Of a DNA stretch of 64,000 nucleotides, positions 21,124 through 32,531 are shown piece by piece (position 1 is the stretch's first letter; every line of letters begins with the position of its first letter). The stretch comes from Alloascoidea africana (taxonomy: Eukaryota; Ascomycota; Alloascoideomycetes; Alloascoideales; Alloascoideaceae): positions 1 to 64,000 of the forward strand of contig JAKTTT010000039.1 of NCBI GenBank assembly GCA_030581615.1. Reading direction: 5' to 3'. The position numbers and the translations under genes are program-made. Below the pieces are notes generated by a model that did not search any database, was not told where the DNA came from, and worked only from the letters and a program-made list of their open reading frames with translations.

Positions 21124-22545
21124 ATGTCCCAGAGTAATGTGCGTGAATGCTCCATCTGTTTGGGGTCAAGCGACGAACCTCCGCCATCAAGGACTTTTGA
21201 GACTGTAGAATGGGTAAAGCCCTGCCGCTGTTCTCTCGTTGCCCATTCTTCCTGTTTGCTCGACTGGATCAGCGAAATGGAAACCAAAAATAGGCAACAA
21301 AGTGGGGTTCTTCCTGAAGCTCTTGGTGGATACCGCTACCAGCAGATCAGTTGCCCTCAGTGTAAATCGCCAATCTATTTTATAAACTCGAGAAGTGAGA
21401 TTCTGGAGGTCAGAAAATATTTTGAAAGCAAGCTGAGACGAGGATTCAATCTCACGCTAGCATCTAGCATTATAGGAGGAATTGTTAGTGTTGGATATTG
21501 GTCATGCTGTGTCGCTGGAGTCAACATCATACGGTCAATGGCCTCTTGGGATCTATCGCTACATGCAATTGGAATATCGAGGAAAAACAATATTTTAGAT
21601 GAGGCGGCAACTGCTCTAAGTGGCATTTTAGGGAAGAAAATTTCAAGAGATAGCTCAACATATGTTGCAGGAAATCTGGATGTGAGAAGATTCGGAATGC
21701 TCCCATCGCTCCCACTGTACCTCCTGCTTTTAAGGAGAGGAGTAAAGTCTTTGCCAACAGAGCTTGCACTCATTCAATATCCTTTTCTGCTGTACGACCG
21801 TTGGTCCGATCTTACATTGAAGCGGATATGGCTGATAGGTGGACCTCGGTTGATCTGTCTCTCTGTTCCGTTCCTTAGGCTGGGCTATAACCTGTGGTAC
21901 GAACTAGCCCTAAACTACACATATTTCAAACTCGCTTGTGAAATCAGGCCTCATATCAAGGCCGATTTAGAGACTCTGGCTGAGGAATCCGATGAAGATG
22001 GACATCGACATTGGTCGAAGCATGGATTTCTTTCTCAAGTTTTCAAAAAAGATTTCTCGGAAAACTTTTGGGAACCTAGCATCACTCTGAAATGTGCCAC
22101 TACTTTTCTCTGGCCCTATATGGGCTCCTTTATTGGCAGATTTTTGTTATCGAAGATTCGGCTGCCAGATTTTATTCTTCAAAGCAACCTTTTTGGAACA
22201 CTTAAACGAAAGCTATACTCTGCCCTCGATAAAGACTATGTCTTGTTAAAAAGCATGATTGGGTGCTGCCTTTTGGTTATATTAAAAGATCTTTACAACG
22301 TCTACTGTGCATATTTAAAGGTTAGGCAAGTGAGACATCGGACTGTTGTTGCTTACGACTCGTTTAAATGGCATAATATCGACAAATACAAGTTGGAAAC
22401 TGCGAACTATGAGAATGGAAATGACTCCAGAGTTGATGCCCAAAATGAAAACCAGGAAAACCGCAATGATGATAACGAGGAAGGGGCTGCTGTGGTGAAT
22501 ATTAATCTACATGATTTTGGTCTTTTGGGCCTACTCGGTTTTTAG
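21124..22545 (+). CDS. RING-CH (MARCH-type) membrane E3 ubiquitin ligase
   Basis: Intronless, 473 aa. The N-terminal RING-CH zinc finger is complete: Cys9-x2-Cys12, Cys34-x-Cys36, His41-x2-Cys44 and Cys77-x2-Cys80, with the Trp (LLDWI) that contacts the E2. Behind it are several hydrophobic stretches (IIGGIVSVGYWSCCVAGV, PLYLLLLRR, RLICLSVPFLRLGY, LLKSMIGCCLLVILKDLY), so it is a multi-pass membrane protein. Size and layout resemble the fungal MARCH5-like family rather than the much larger Doa10/Ssm4. Substrates and membrane are unknown; mitochondria or ER are both possible. The C-terminus is Asn/Glu-rich. Confidence 0.75.
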   Translation: MSQSNVRECSICLGSSDEPPPSRTFETVEWVKPCRCSLVAHSSCLLDWISEMETKNRQQSGVLPEALGGYRYQQISCPQCKSPIYFINSRSEILEVRKYFESKLRRGFNLTLASSIIGGIVSVGYWSCCVAGVNIIRSMASWDLSLHAIGISRKNNILDEAATALSGILGKKISRDSSTYVAGNLDVRRFGMLPSLPLYLLLLRRGVKSLPTELALIQYPFLLYDRWSDLTLKRIWLIGGPRLICLSVPFLRLGYNLWYELALNYTYFKLACEIRPHIKADLETLAEESDEDGHRHWSKHGFLSQVFKKDFSENFWEPSITLKCATTFLWPYMGSFIGRFLLSKIRLPDFILQSNLFGTLKRKLYSALDKDYVLLKSMIGCCLLVILKDLYNVYCAYLKVRQVRHRTVVAYDSFKWHNIDKYKLETANYENGNDSRVDAQNENQENRNDDNEEGAAVVNINLHDFGLLGLLGF

Positions 22546-22956
22546 AGAGGCTCTCAACACCATAGAGCAAAATACCAGTTCTTTCCCTGAACTATTACCT
22601 ATGCAGTAACGATTTGTACTTAAACTAATTCTGTAGTGATTTGATGCTTCGTAGAAGTTTGACAAAGGTGGAATGTAGCGATGAACAGTGATGGACACGT
22701 CGAACTAGGAATGGCCATCACAGATGTGGTCAGATTAATAAACATTGAAAGGAATAGGGAATCGAAGGCTATTACCAAAAGAACTCTAAAAACTATAGAG
22801 TAGATCTGAGCACGGAGAAACCCAGGAACCAGAGAGCTGATCTCGTTCCAACAAAATCATCGCTGGTACTCCAACACCGGGTAAGTTTTGGCTTTGAACT
22901 TCAGCCATTAGTTTCTACAGCACTTGCACAAGTAGCACTTATAGAGAATTGAAAAC
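22546..22956. other. intergenic spacer and KSH1 promoter/leader
   Basis: No open frame of note. The last ~100 bp must contain the KSH1 5' leader, because the first coding exon of KSH1 is only its ATG. Confidence 0.5.
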
Positions 22957-23292
22957 ATGGTATGATTATCGATATCGCAAATGAAGATTTTGAAACATAT
23001 TTGCTAACTCAAATGTTACTAGTCTGCTCTGTTTCGGTTTCAATCTTTGCTTCTGGTAATACTACTGTTCATTTGCACGTCTACCTATCTCCATTCTGTG
23101 ATGCCTACAGTTCTGGATAGGAACAAGACAGGGTAGGTAAAATATTTGTTGAAATTGATCCAGACCTATTCTAAACATTTTTATCTCGCTAGAATATACG
23201 GTGTTGCTTGGAAAGCTGCTCGGATAGGCGAACGGTTAAGCCCCTACGTGTCAATATGCTGTCTGATTATGTCAATAGCCCAGCTTACCTAG
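22957..23292 (+). CDS. KSH1: Ksh1/Kish (TMEM167) secretory pathway protein, three exons
   Basis: A 70-aa gene split into exons 22957-22959 (the ATG alone), 23023-23132 and 23193-23292. The first intron begins right after the ATG (GTATGA; CTAAC 14-18 nt before the acceptor), and the second has a GTAGGT donor. Splicing yields [20 protein letters not shown], then a segment with [22 protein letters not shown] and [12 protein letters not shown], matching Kish/TMEM167 end to end in length and motifs. Yeast Ksh1 is essential for the early secretory pathway. The protein has an N-terminal and a C-terminal hydrophobic segment. CTG codons fall at conserved hydrophobic sites, supporting standard decoding. 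Confidence 0.93.
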
Positions 23293-23501
23293 AGGTCCAA
23301 TTTACTCAAGTTGAACGGGAAAACAAACGTGTAATATTTAATACTAAAAGGGCAAGGTGCCCTGGATTGGGCTTTTTGAGGATAAGAACCTTTAATAGAT
23401 AGGACAGCTTGCCAGCACAGCGTAGGAACACAATCTAGCAGAAAACAGGAAATGCGATTGCACTATTTCAAAGGTTCAAGGAAATAGAAATATCAAGTAA
23501 G

Positions 23502-26015
23502 CTATCGTTTTAGATATAGGTTTGAAAGTTGGTGATTTACAGTGTCATTAGACTCCAAAGATAGAGCTGCCGCCAGCTGAGCTTTGTAGATTGCCTTTTG
23601 CTTTAGACTGCCTCCATCGGTAAGCCAAGAATCATCTTTAGCCAAATCCGCCAGTAGCACACCTGATAATGTGTCGCCAGCGCCAGAAACGCTCACCACT
23701 TGTTCGGCTTCCTTGATATCTGGTGCAGGAAAATGCTGGATGAGCACGCCTAGGTTCTTTCCATCTTCTAGTTCTGCTCCTTTAGATATGAGCGTTGAGA
23801 CATTTTCTGATGTGTAGCTGAGTGCCTGCTGAATATCGCCAAGCAGTTGTACAATCAGTAAACCAAGAGGACCCATTGTGATAACCAAGGAAGGAATATA
23901 AGGAAGAAGTTGAATTGCTTGCTGTAGTGTTCCTGTTTGCAATAAATCAGCAAGAGCAGCAGATTTTGAAGTAATCTTTTCTAGTCCATTCCTAAAGTCC
24001 GAATCCAGACGCATGGCATCAATGATGGGGAACCAATTGTCATTGTCAAACTTATCAGTATTGGACTGAAAAGTTTCAAACAAGGAGGCCAGTTCGAGTT
24101 TGTTAGGCGTGGCAACATCAATCTGGTTGTAGGGGAAAACCCGTAGTGGTAACCGGGCAAGTTTGGCAGCCTTTGGAGCAGAAGTGGGCTCAAACATAAG
24201 TTTAGATTGAATGTCCTTATGACTTGCAGTATCTAATATTGCCTTCATTGCATCAAGTCCAAGGTTGCCATCAAACAAGATCCATCGGGGAATCGCTTTT
24301 CTGATCTCGGCCTTAATATGTTGAGAATTCATTTTTTCAAATATTTCCATATCTGCCACAGCGGTTATAAGGTTCCCGTTTCCGTCATTCATTGATACAT
24401 ATCGAGCAGTTGAGATGACTTCATTCTCAGGCCTTGAGATGCCAGATAAATCAAAAGCTGCCGATTGCACAGTTTTTAGCGATTTTAAAATTTCAGTCCC
24501 TGTAGAATCATTGCCAACAGCAGATACCAATCTCGTTGAAACACCTAGTCCAGCACCTGCCAATGTGGCGGCCAATGCCACATTATAGCCCACTCCGCCT
24601 ATGCTGTAACTGACAGTTCCAGGGTTTGAGGTTTCCAAGTAGTTTGAAGTCGCATTTATTCCACACGTTATATCCTGGGCTAGCGACCCAATTACAAGTG
24701 AGTGGGTCTTGGCCAGAAATGATTGCTCTTCAACATTTGGCTGCTTTGCTTCGGTCCTTAATGTTTTATCTAGTCGGTCTAAAGCCAGATTTTGACTGGT
24801 AAAGCCAGAAGGAATGAAACTGCTTGCCAGCTGTGTGCAATTCAGGTTAGTAGAGAATTCATGGCATACCCACCGAGACATACCTCATTATTCTGCAAGT
24901 TTGAGTACTCAATTGCAATATCTGTAGCAATCTTCACATTATTCAAAACAAATCTTGTGTTTGTTGAAACGCTTTGACCATTTGTAGCCCTTGCGATCTC
25001 GGCCAGCAAAAACGGGGTAGTGTCTTTTCCCTTTATGCCTTCTATCTCTGCTTTTGCAAGGGCCTCATCGATCACACTGTTTATAAATCCCGAATCAAGG
25101 GCTATGGATTGTGGAGGAGGAATGCAAAATACATTTCCTGATTCTAGTCCCAAGTCCGTTCCCGCTTCTATTTTTCAGTTTGTTAGATATGAGTCTTTTG
25201 ATTCTTGTAAAAGGCTCTCACGCACTTATTATAGCCGCTGCTTCTTCTGGACTCGAAAAGTTGTAAGGTGACTATTGAAAGATGTTAATATCATATACAA
25301 ACGTATCAATGTGCATTCGTCATACCAGAACCCCAGAGTCTCTACAATAGAACCCGGGGATGTTAGTTCCCTTTGGACCCATTGTGGACACATAAACTCC
25401 TTTGGTCTCCAAATACTCCACAGTCTTTTCAATGTCTAGTATGCTTTTAGGCCCAGCACAAATAACAGACACGGGAGTGCGGCCAAGCTCATCCAGATCA
25501 GCACTGATATCAAACGAAAACTCAGCTCCACGGTGTACACCGCCAAGACCACCAGTTCCAAACACTTTAATTCCAGCAAGATGTGAGAGTATCATTGTTC
25601 CTGAAATAGTCGTGCCTCCATTGAGTTTCTGCGCAATTACTGGAGCTATATCGCGCCTCGAGACTTTGACACTTTTCTCTCTTCCACCTTCTGCTAGCAT
25701 CAACAACTCTCTTTCCGAGAGCCCAACCTTTGGCACACCGTGTATGAAGGCAGTCGTCGCAGGAATTGCATTTTGAGCTCGAATTTGCTGCTCTACATGA
25801 AGTGCAAGCTCATAGTTTTGTGGATATGGTAAGCCGTGTGTGATAATTGTGCTCTCTAAAGCAACTACTGGCTGCTTTGCCTGGACGGCCTCTGAAACCT
25901 CTTGGGATAATCTAACCGAAGAAGCATCCCGCTTGGCGCCTATCCCCCATAAAAGCTTGGATGGGCATAATTGACGAAGGAATTGGCTTTGCGTTGGGGA
26001 GGTTAACCGTATCAT
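23502..26015 (-). CDS. fused pseudouridine-5'-phosphate glycosidase / pseudouridine kinase
   Basis: Bifunctional pseudouridine-catabolism enzyme of 782 aa from four exons (26015-25326, 25271-25226, 25167-24884, 24830-23502). The N-terminal half is the IndA/PsuG glycosidase fold: VVALESTIITHGLPYPQN, NGGTTISGTMILSHLAGI, VFGTGGLGGVHRGAE and SVICAGPKSILDI. The C-terminal half is a PfkB-type kinase: SLAQDITCGIN, SIGGVGYNVALAATL and the catalytic VSGAGDTLSGVLLADL. Together they phosphorylate pseudouridine, then split pseudouridine 5'-phosphate to uracil and ribose 5-phosphate. The first ~30 residues (MIRLTSPTQSQFLRQL, basic, no acid) look like a mitochondrial presequence. Donors are GTATGA, GTGCGT and GTATGT. 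It lies 142 bp downstream of NUP159 on the same strand. Confidence 0.92.
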
Positions 26016-26157
26016 GACCCACTTGAAAAAGCGGATTGAAAGTGTGAGAGGGAGAGATGGTTTCAGTCCAACCTCCCTCGTCTAAAACCTAGACAACTAA
26101 AAACTCAACACAGTGAGTGAATATCCTACACTGTATATTCTCAACTATTCAATTATT

Positions 26158-29100
26158 TTATGTAACATTAACCATGGAAACATTCCGAAGTCTTAATATT
26201 CGTGCTAATCCATATCTCCCTCGTAGGCGATTATCCACCTGATCGACAGAAACCTGGGCCATTGCTCGCTCCCGAACATTTTCCGAATTGGTCTTTTCAT
26301 TACTCTTGACCAACGACATAGCTGTAAACGTTCCAATTTTACCCTTGAAAGGTGAGGGAGATGGCGAAGAGAGAGAAAGGTTATTGAGTTGGTTGCAAAT
26401 ATCATGATAATCCTTAATCAACTTCCCAACATTGTCTGACTTTAGTTTTACCATCCGGGCCACTTTAACAACAGAGGCTTCTATTGCTTCTATGGATGGG
26501 CTATTGTGATTTGGATACCCCGTCAAATTAGATTTCAATTTCATTAGTGCTGATTGGGACTGTCGTAGTTCCCCTTCAATTTGCTATAAAAGTTGTTAGC
26601 TTTAATTCAAAATATGACAACAGGGGGAATAACGTACTGTTATTTTTGACCTGATACTTTTCTGTAACTGAATGGAATGGAACGGTAATTGAGACGCTTG
26701 ACTAGGTGAATGCACATGCTTCTTGCTATCAGCTCTTTTTGATAAAAGTTGATAAGCCTTTTTGACTTTTGTTTCTAAAGGTTGGAACTCTTCCTTTGCC
26801 TCGAGTATCGTTTGGTTGTCAATGTATAGTTGTTCCTCTGCGAATTCTAGGTCCGAGTCCATCCTATCCAATATCTTTCTCACAGATGTGCCATCAGACA
26901 ACCTCCACTGTTCCAAAGCCAACAACAATTTCTCGTCATTCACTGGCTCGTCGTTCTTATGGGCATCAATGAAATCCCTGAAGCGAGACACATTATCAGA
27001 CGCCTATTATGGTGTTAGATCACTTCTGTGAGGTCCGGTTTCAATCCTACTACTTACCACTGCTAGTTCGGTGTCAATGCCATAAACAATCTTCTCTATT
27101 TCTTGTTGCACAGCCTAGTACAATCCGTATTAGTAGAATAACCTTGAAATCAAAGGAGCAGAAAGACTTACATCTTGTGAGAATGTGGGATAGTTGATAT
27201 TCTCAAGCTTGGAGCATTCGGGCAAGGGTGGAGGTATAAAGAAAGAGCCAAAGTACACTTCATCTCCTTCAAATGCTTGCAATCCAACATCTGTTCCAAC
27301 CGGCACTGTCTGCGCTGTAGAGTTGGAAATGGAAACTTCGATTTGAAAAGAAGCATCCAGGCCTCGACTTTCATTTTCAAAAGCTTGTGTCCTCCTGTTT
27401 TTTAGTGATTTTTTAGTTTGGGAGCTGAAATCAACTAGTTGCACAAGTTTGGGTTGTTCCTCTGGTTCATTTTCTGTTTTCTTTTTGTCGATTTTTTCCC
27501 CTTCCAATGTCTCCTTCTTTGTCGAAGCATCATCTTTACGCTGTTCTTCCTGAATATCTTCTGTTTTCTTCTTCTCCAGATTTGTCACTTCCAAAGTCTC
27601 CTTCTTTGCTAAACCATCCTCCTTCTGCTGTTCTTCTTGAACATCTTCATTCAAAGATGCTATTTTCTTTTCTTCAATAGCAATTTCATCAGGTTGCTTG
27701 ATGGAAGCATCTGATGGCGAACGCTGAACACTGGAAGAAGTTTGAGATTTCTCAATCACAGAACTATCTTCCGAAGGATGTACTACAGATGAGCTAAATC
27801 CTTCAAAAGTGCGATCATTCTCGTAATCCTCACCATTATCGGATAACGAAAAATCTGTTTCAGGAGATGAGTTATCATCTTCATAATGACCATCCTCTTC
27901 GTTAGATCTCCGGTCTTCCTCGTAATTATACTCAGAGTTGTGTTCATTGCTTTCTCTAGAGGAGGACGGAGGTGTTTCTTGGAACGATGAAGTTGAGCTT
28001 ATATCAACGCCCTCTAAGAACCTCCTAGCGCTTTGTTCATCCACAGCTGTATTTTTATCTTCATCATTTGCAGATGTGTCCGTTCTTGGAAAGCTACTTT
28101 CTGGAACTGTGATCTTTTCAGATGCAGGGAAAGGCTGAGATTCAGGAGAACTAGTTCCTTGAAAGTTGTATGAGGATCCAAGTCTTTGCATTGATTCACC
28201 GGTTTCTTCTTTAATTGGTGTGAGAGAATCGACTGCTCTTCTTTCAACATCAAGACGATCCCCTTCGTACTCGTCTTCTAGGTCATCATCAGATTCATCA
28301 ACCTGGTTATCATCATTATTGAATTGAAATTCAAATTTTTGGGATTGGGTAGGTATCTTGGAGGAAGAAGCTATCTTTGGTGGAGGGGTCTTTGAAGGGG
28401 GAGGCGCAACATAAGTGTCAGGTCTTGACTTCGAAGTCCGATGAATTGGTTCATCATCTGAAGACTCATCTCCAGATTCCGTGTCTGATTCGTCATCGCT
28501 CGTCTGCCGATCTTGTGCTCTATCTTGTAATTTTGACTTCAGTTTTTGGTTTGTAAGCTCATTTGTGGAAGGTTTTTGATCCAAGAATGACGCACCAGCC
28601 TTTGCAAAAGTCGGCAAGTCTCCCTCGCCACTTGCATACTTTCCAAAACCAGAAGACGTGGAAGGATGTTGCTCGATCTTTGCAGGAGTAAAGGCTTGTC
28701 CAAATGCTGGCTTTTGGTTAGCTCCCGTTCCAAAACTGGATACTCCAAAAATTTCGCCACCTCCGCTTTGGAGGCTATTCCGTGGAGGAAATCCCTGACT
28801 AGAATTGAATCCGGTAGAGCTTGGTTTTCCAAAGCTCGTCTCACCAAATTTTGGGCCCCCCTGTCCAAAAGATGCCGAGCTGATATTTGTAGAGGATGGT
28901 TCAGCATCTGAACCTATTACTGAGCTCCCAAAGTTCGAGCCGCCTATTTGACCAAAAGCTCCTTTGGAACTGAAGTTCGAGCCTCCAATATCGCCAAAAG
29001 CTCCTTTAGAACTGAAATTCGAGCCTCCAATATCGCCAAAAGCTCCTTTAGAACTGAAATCCGAGCCTCCAATATCGCCAAAAGCTCCTTTAGAACTGAA

Positions 29101-30801
29101 ATCCGAGCCTCCTATTTGCCCAAAAGCCCCTTTGCTGGGAGTGCTATCGGATGGCGTTTTCTTTTCCTTGGTAGAAGTATTGTTGGTTCCAAATGGAGAC
29201 CCAATATCTCCAAATACAGATTTGATTCCTCCTGATTTAGTAGGTTCGTCAAATTTAGGGCCAAGACTTAGAGATCCCAGTGAACCTGGTTTATTAAAGA
29301 TATCATCGATTTGTTCCTCAGAGTTAGAGTTTTCAAACTTTGCAGCAGTTGGTTTGAAAGTAGGGTGTGGCTTTGCGTCCACATTACCAGTAGGAAAAGG
29401 CACAGATGATGACTTTGCCGCTTCAACGCGGTCCAGCAAAAGCTTATAAGGCATGTCTAAAGTAATGCTTTCTTTGATACCTTTCACCCAGAGTACATGC
29501 CAACCAATTAAGTTACCTAGACTGTTCAATGTCCAAACAATAGGAAGTGGAGAACACTTTTCAATGTCTAAACATGGCGATTCTGCATCCATAGACGACG
29601 ATATATCCAATGCTAAGCCTAATGGAGATGTATCTTCAGAATTTGAGTCCATCGGAAGCTCAGCTCTTGTAGTATCATCCATTAGATCCAAAACTGACCT
29701 TGTTGACAAAAGCGATATATCACTTGAAGGGCTTGATGCTGCCACAATAAGATCCTCATATTCTGTACTCCAGTTGGCTAAATTCACAGTATAATACCAA
29801 CCGTATCGCGTTGTCATTCCATATGGGGAGCAAACAATGTCCGTTCTCTTAAACGTAGTCTTTTCTCCTTCTCTAGTGATTATAAACGTTGTATAGTTAT
29901 GGTCAGACTCAAATCCTTCACCATAAACTGTTAAAAAGTTGTTATTGTTGATCCATCGAATAAACAGAGGATGGTGATCTTCCATGCCTTCACCTTCTCT
30001 TTCTGAATATTCTGGACTATCTACTTTGGAATGAACGTTTCCTTCCAGGTCAATTTGAACCAGACCATCCTCGACTCCAAGTAGAAGATATTTACCATCA
30101 GGGGACCATGACATACACGTTGCGGGTTTGGTATACACTTCAAATGCCTGAGTTTGGGAAATCGAAAACAACTTCGTTGAGCCGTCAACAAGACTCAACC
30201 CAATTAGATCGCCATTTCCTGGGTTTGCCTGAACATCTAATATTTCCGAACTAAACGAAATTTTCGATATGGGGACGGGCTGATCATTTCTGAAATCTTT
30301 TACACTGAAGACATAGATATCTTGTTTTGTTGCGACCAGAAGGTTTTCTTCATCTGACGAAGCCTCTAATATAAACACAACATTGGGAATTGGAATTTTC
30401 TTCGTTATCAACTCTTTTCCATCCACAGCTGACTCTCTCAAATTCTCTAATGATCCGATTGTAAGCCCTTAAAAGGGAATTAGCTACTCAATATTTCCAA
30501 GAATAAATAGAGAAAAATTACCATACCGCTCACACCACCCACAGCAAACAAATCTTTGGTGTTGAAAATCTTTAGCAGATCCAATGATGTGAATGGAATT
30601 TCATTGAATGGTTCTTCAACTTTCACTTGCTGTCCAAGTAGTTTAAAGCCATAGTCCTACAAGATATGGGTTAGTAAATATACACATCTTGAGTGCTGGC
30701 ATAATTCCATGTAGCGTCTTCCGCATCCGCTAGGGCAAAAAATCAACGCGTCATGTTCCTACCTCTGTGGAAATCTCCTGAAGATCCGTTAGCAACGCCA
30801 T
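26158..30801 (-). CDS. NUP159: nucleoporin Nup159
   Basis: Cytoplasmic-filament nucleoporin that docks Dbp5 for mRNA export. Six exons (30801-30763, 30656-30527, 30467-27172, 27114-27058, 27003-26638, 26583-26158) give 1437 aa, near the 1460 of S. cerevisiae. Residues ~1-390 form the beta-propeller (CMSWSPDGKYLLLGVEDG). A natively unfolded region with FG motifs and five 14-residue repeats (GAFGDIGGSNFSSK type) follows, then an acidic Ser-rich part. The C-terminal coiled coil, spread over exons 3-6, is the part expected to bind Nup82/Nsp1. The short 5' exons and the three 3' introns were found by reading phase. Donors are GTAGGA, GTATGG, GTAAGT (twice) and GTACGT. Divergent from HIS5. Confidence 0.9.
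28922..29130 (-). repeat. five tandem 42-bp units inside NUP159
   Basis: Units encode GAFG(Q/D)IGGS(D/N)FSSK and are nearly identical at the DNA level, so the array expanded recently. Each unit carries one FG dipeptide, which adds FG-type binding sites. Confidence 0.85.
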
Positions 30802-30947
30802 GGTGGATCCTGAGCTACTAATTAAACAAGTAAACAGGTACCTGTTTTCTTGCCGTCACCAATATGCTTCAATTTTTTGGAGTACCTCTTTGTAACCGGG
30901 TAACCAATATTTCAGCATGCTTTCGTTTTCGAACCTTCAAACGGTAG

Positions 30948-30954
30948 TGAGTCA
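30948..30954 (+). promoter_or_regulatory. Gcn4 core site upstream of HIS5
   Basis: TGAGTCA matches the TGASTCA core and is 75-81 bp upstream of the HIS5 ATG, in the NUP159/HIS5 divergent promoter. HIS genes are classic targets of general amino-acid control. Confidence 0.65.
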
Positions 30955-30962
30955 CGGAGAGT

Positions 30963-30969
30963 TATATAA
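30963..30969 (+). promoter_or_regulatory. TATA box of HIS5
   Basis: TATATAA about 60 bp upstream of the HIS5 ATG and just downstream of the Gcn4 core site. Confidence 0.5.
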
Positions 30970-31028
30970 TCGTTTCTTCCCAATTCTCTTTATCTTTTTT
31001 TGTATTACATCGATAATCTACTGGGAAA

Positions 31029-32260
31029 ATGGGTGCATTCAATTTGAAAACCTTAGCAAGGCCGAATATTCTTGAATTGGTACCCTATCGTTGTGCTAGA
31101 GAGTGAGTCTTCTTTCTATCTCTGTTCTTCGAATGATCTTTAACAAGTACAAAAGTGATTACAAAGAGGGAATCTTGTTAGATGCCAACGAGAACGCTCA
31201 TGGCCCTTCGCTAGCAACTATTGAGAAAGATGAAATAGATGCACAACTTCACAGGTATCCAGATCCTCACCAGCAACACATCAAGCAGCTGATCTGTGAT
31301 GTCAGAAATTTTGAGAGAACAATCTCTGATTTACCTGATTTGAAACCGGAAAACTTATTTTTAGGAGTTGGATCGGATGAATGTATAGATTGTCTTATCA
31401 GATGTTTTTGCGTGCCTGGGAAGGACAAACTTTTGACATGCCCTCCAACCTATGGAATGTATGGTGTTTCTGCAAAAATCAATGATGTTGAAGTGGTCAA
31501 AGTTAATCTTGATTTGAATACCCAAGGTTTTCCATTACGAGCGAAAGCGGTAGCTGACACTCTCGCTCAGGATTCAAGTATTAAGATAGCCTATTTTTGT
31601 TCACCTGGGAATCCAACTGCAAGCTTACTTGATATAAAAGCCATTGAAGAAATTCTAAACCACCCAACATGGAACGGTATCGTGGTCGTTGACGAAGCTT
31701 ACATTGATTTCGCACCTATTGGAAGTTCTGCCAGTCCGCTGGTAAATAAGTTTTCTAACTTGGTGGTATTGCAAACCCTCTCAAAGTCTTTCGGTCTGGC
31801 GGCAATTAGGCTTGGTGTATCATATGGATCACCAGAAGTCATCCAACTGTTTAACAACATGAAAGCTCCCTACAATATCTCAACCCCCTCGTCACTTATT
31901 GCTGAAAGAGCTTTATCTCCTGAAAGTGTAGCACGAATGCGCTCATTAACAGAAAAGATAAAACAGCAGAGAGATAGGCTGGTCAAAGAACTACCCCAGA
32001 TCAAAGGCGTGGGGAAGATTATTGGCGGGTTTGATGCGAACTTTCTGTTGTTTCAACTATTGGATAAGAATGGAAATCCATCTTCGCCAATTGCTTCCCA
32101 GGTTTACACAAAATTGGCAAGTACACAAGGTGTTGTCATCCGATTCAGAGGTAATGAACCTGGCTGTGAAGGTGGCATAAGAGCAACTGTCGGGACTAAG
32201 GAAGAGAACGATGTGCTTCTAGCAAAGTTGGAGGATGCACTGAAGGATGTAAACAGCTAG
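31029..32260 (+). CDS. HIS5: histidinol-phosphate aminotransferase
   Basis: PLP-dependent transaminase of histidine synthesis, 392 aa, cytosolic. Two exons (31029-31102, 31156-32260; intron 53 nt, donor GTGAGT) restore PYRCARDDYKEGILLDANEN, the family start. Other motifs are LHRYPDPHQ, LGVGSDECIDCLIRCFCVPG, SPGNPTAS, VVDEAYIDFA and the PLP-lysine block TLSKSFGLAAIRLG (Lys near residue 235), plus RFRGNEPGCEGGIRATVG at the C-terminus. Two in-frame-looking acceptors compete; only AG at 31154-31155 keeps the conserved frame. Transcription is likely under Gcn4 (site at 30948). Confidence 0.96.
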
Positions 32261-32531
32261 CATTTTAAGATTTCTGTAGAGACATTGTCTCGCTGTTTCA
32301 TAAAGTTTTCATCCTGATTGTGCATTTATTCAAGGATGTCTCCATTTCTCATTGAAGAGGTTCGATGAAAGTAAATTTGAGAACGCAGCGTATATCTCAT
32401 TCCTCACACCACGTAGAAGGTACCTATTCAGACCCATGTTCACCACCTTCCGAAAGGTCATTTAATCATACACAGTACTCAAATACATGCGTTTCCATAC
32501 CGGTTAGAGGTGATAACTCGAAGCTGTATAA

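Noticed and set aside
26158-27126. Separate small coiled-coil gene downstream of NUP159
   Set aside because: Donor and acceptor pairs keep phase across all segments, and the product is the expected coiled-coil C-terminus of Nup159.
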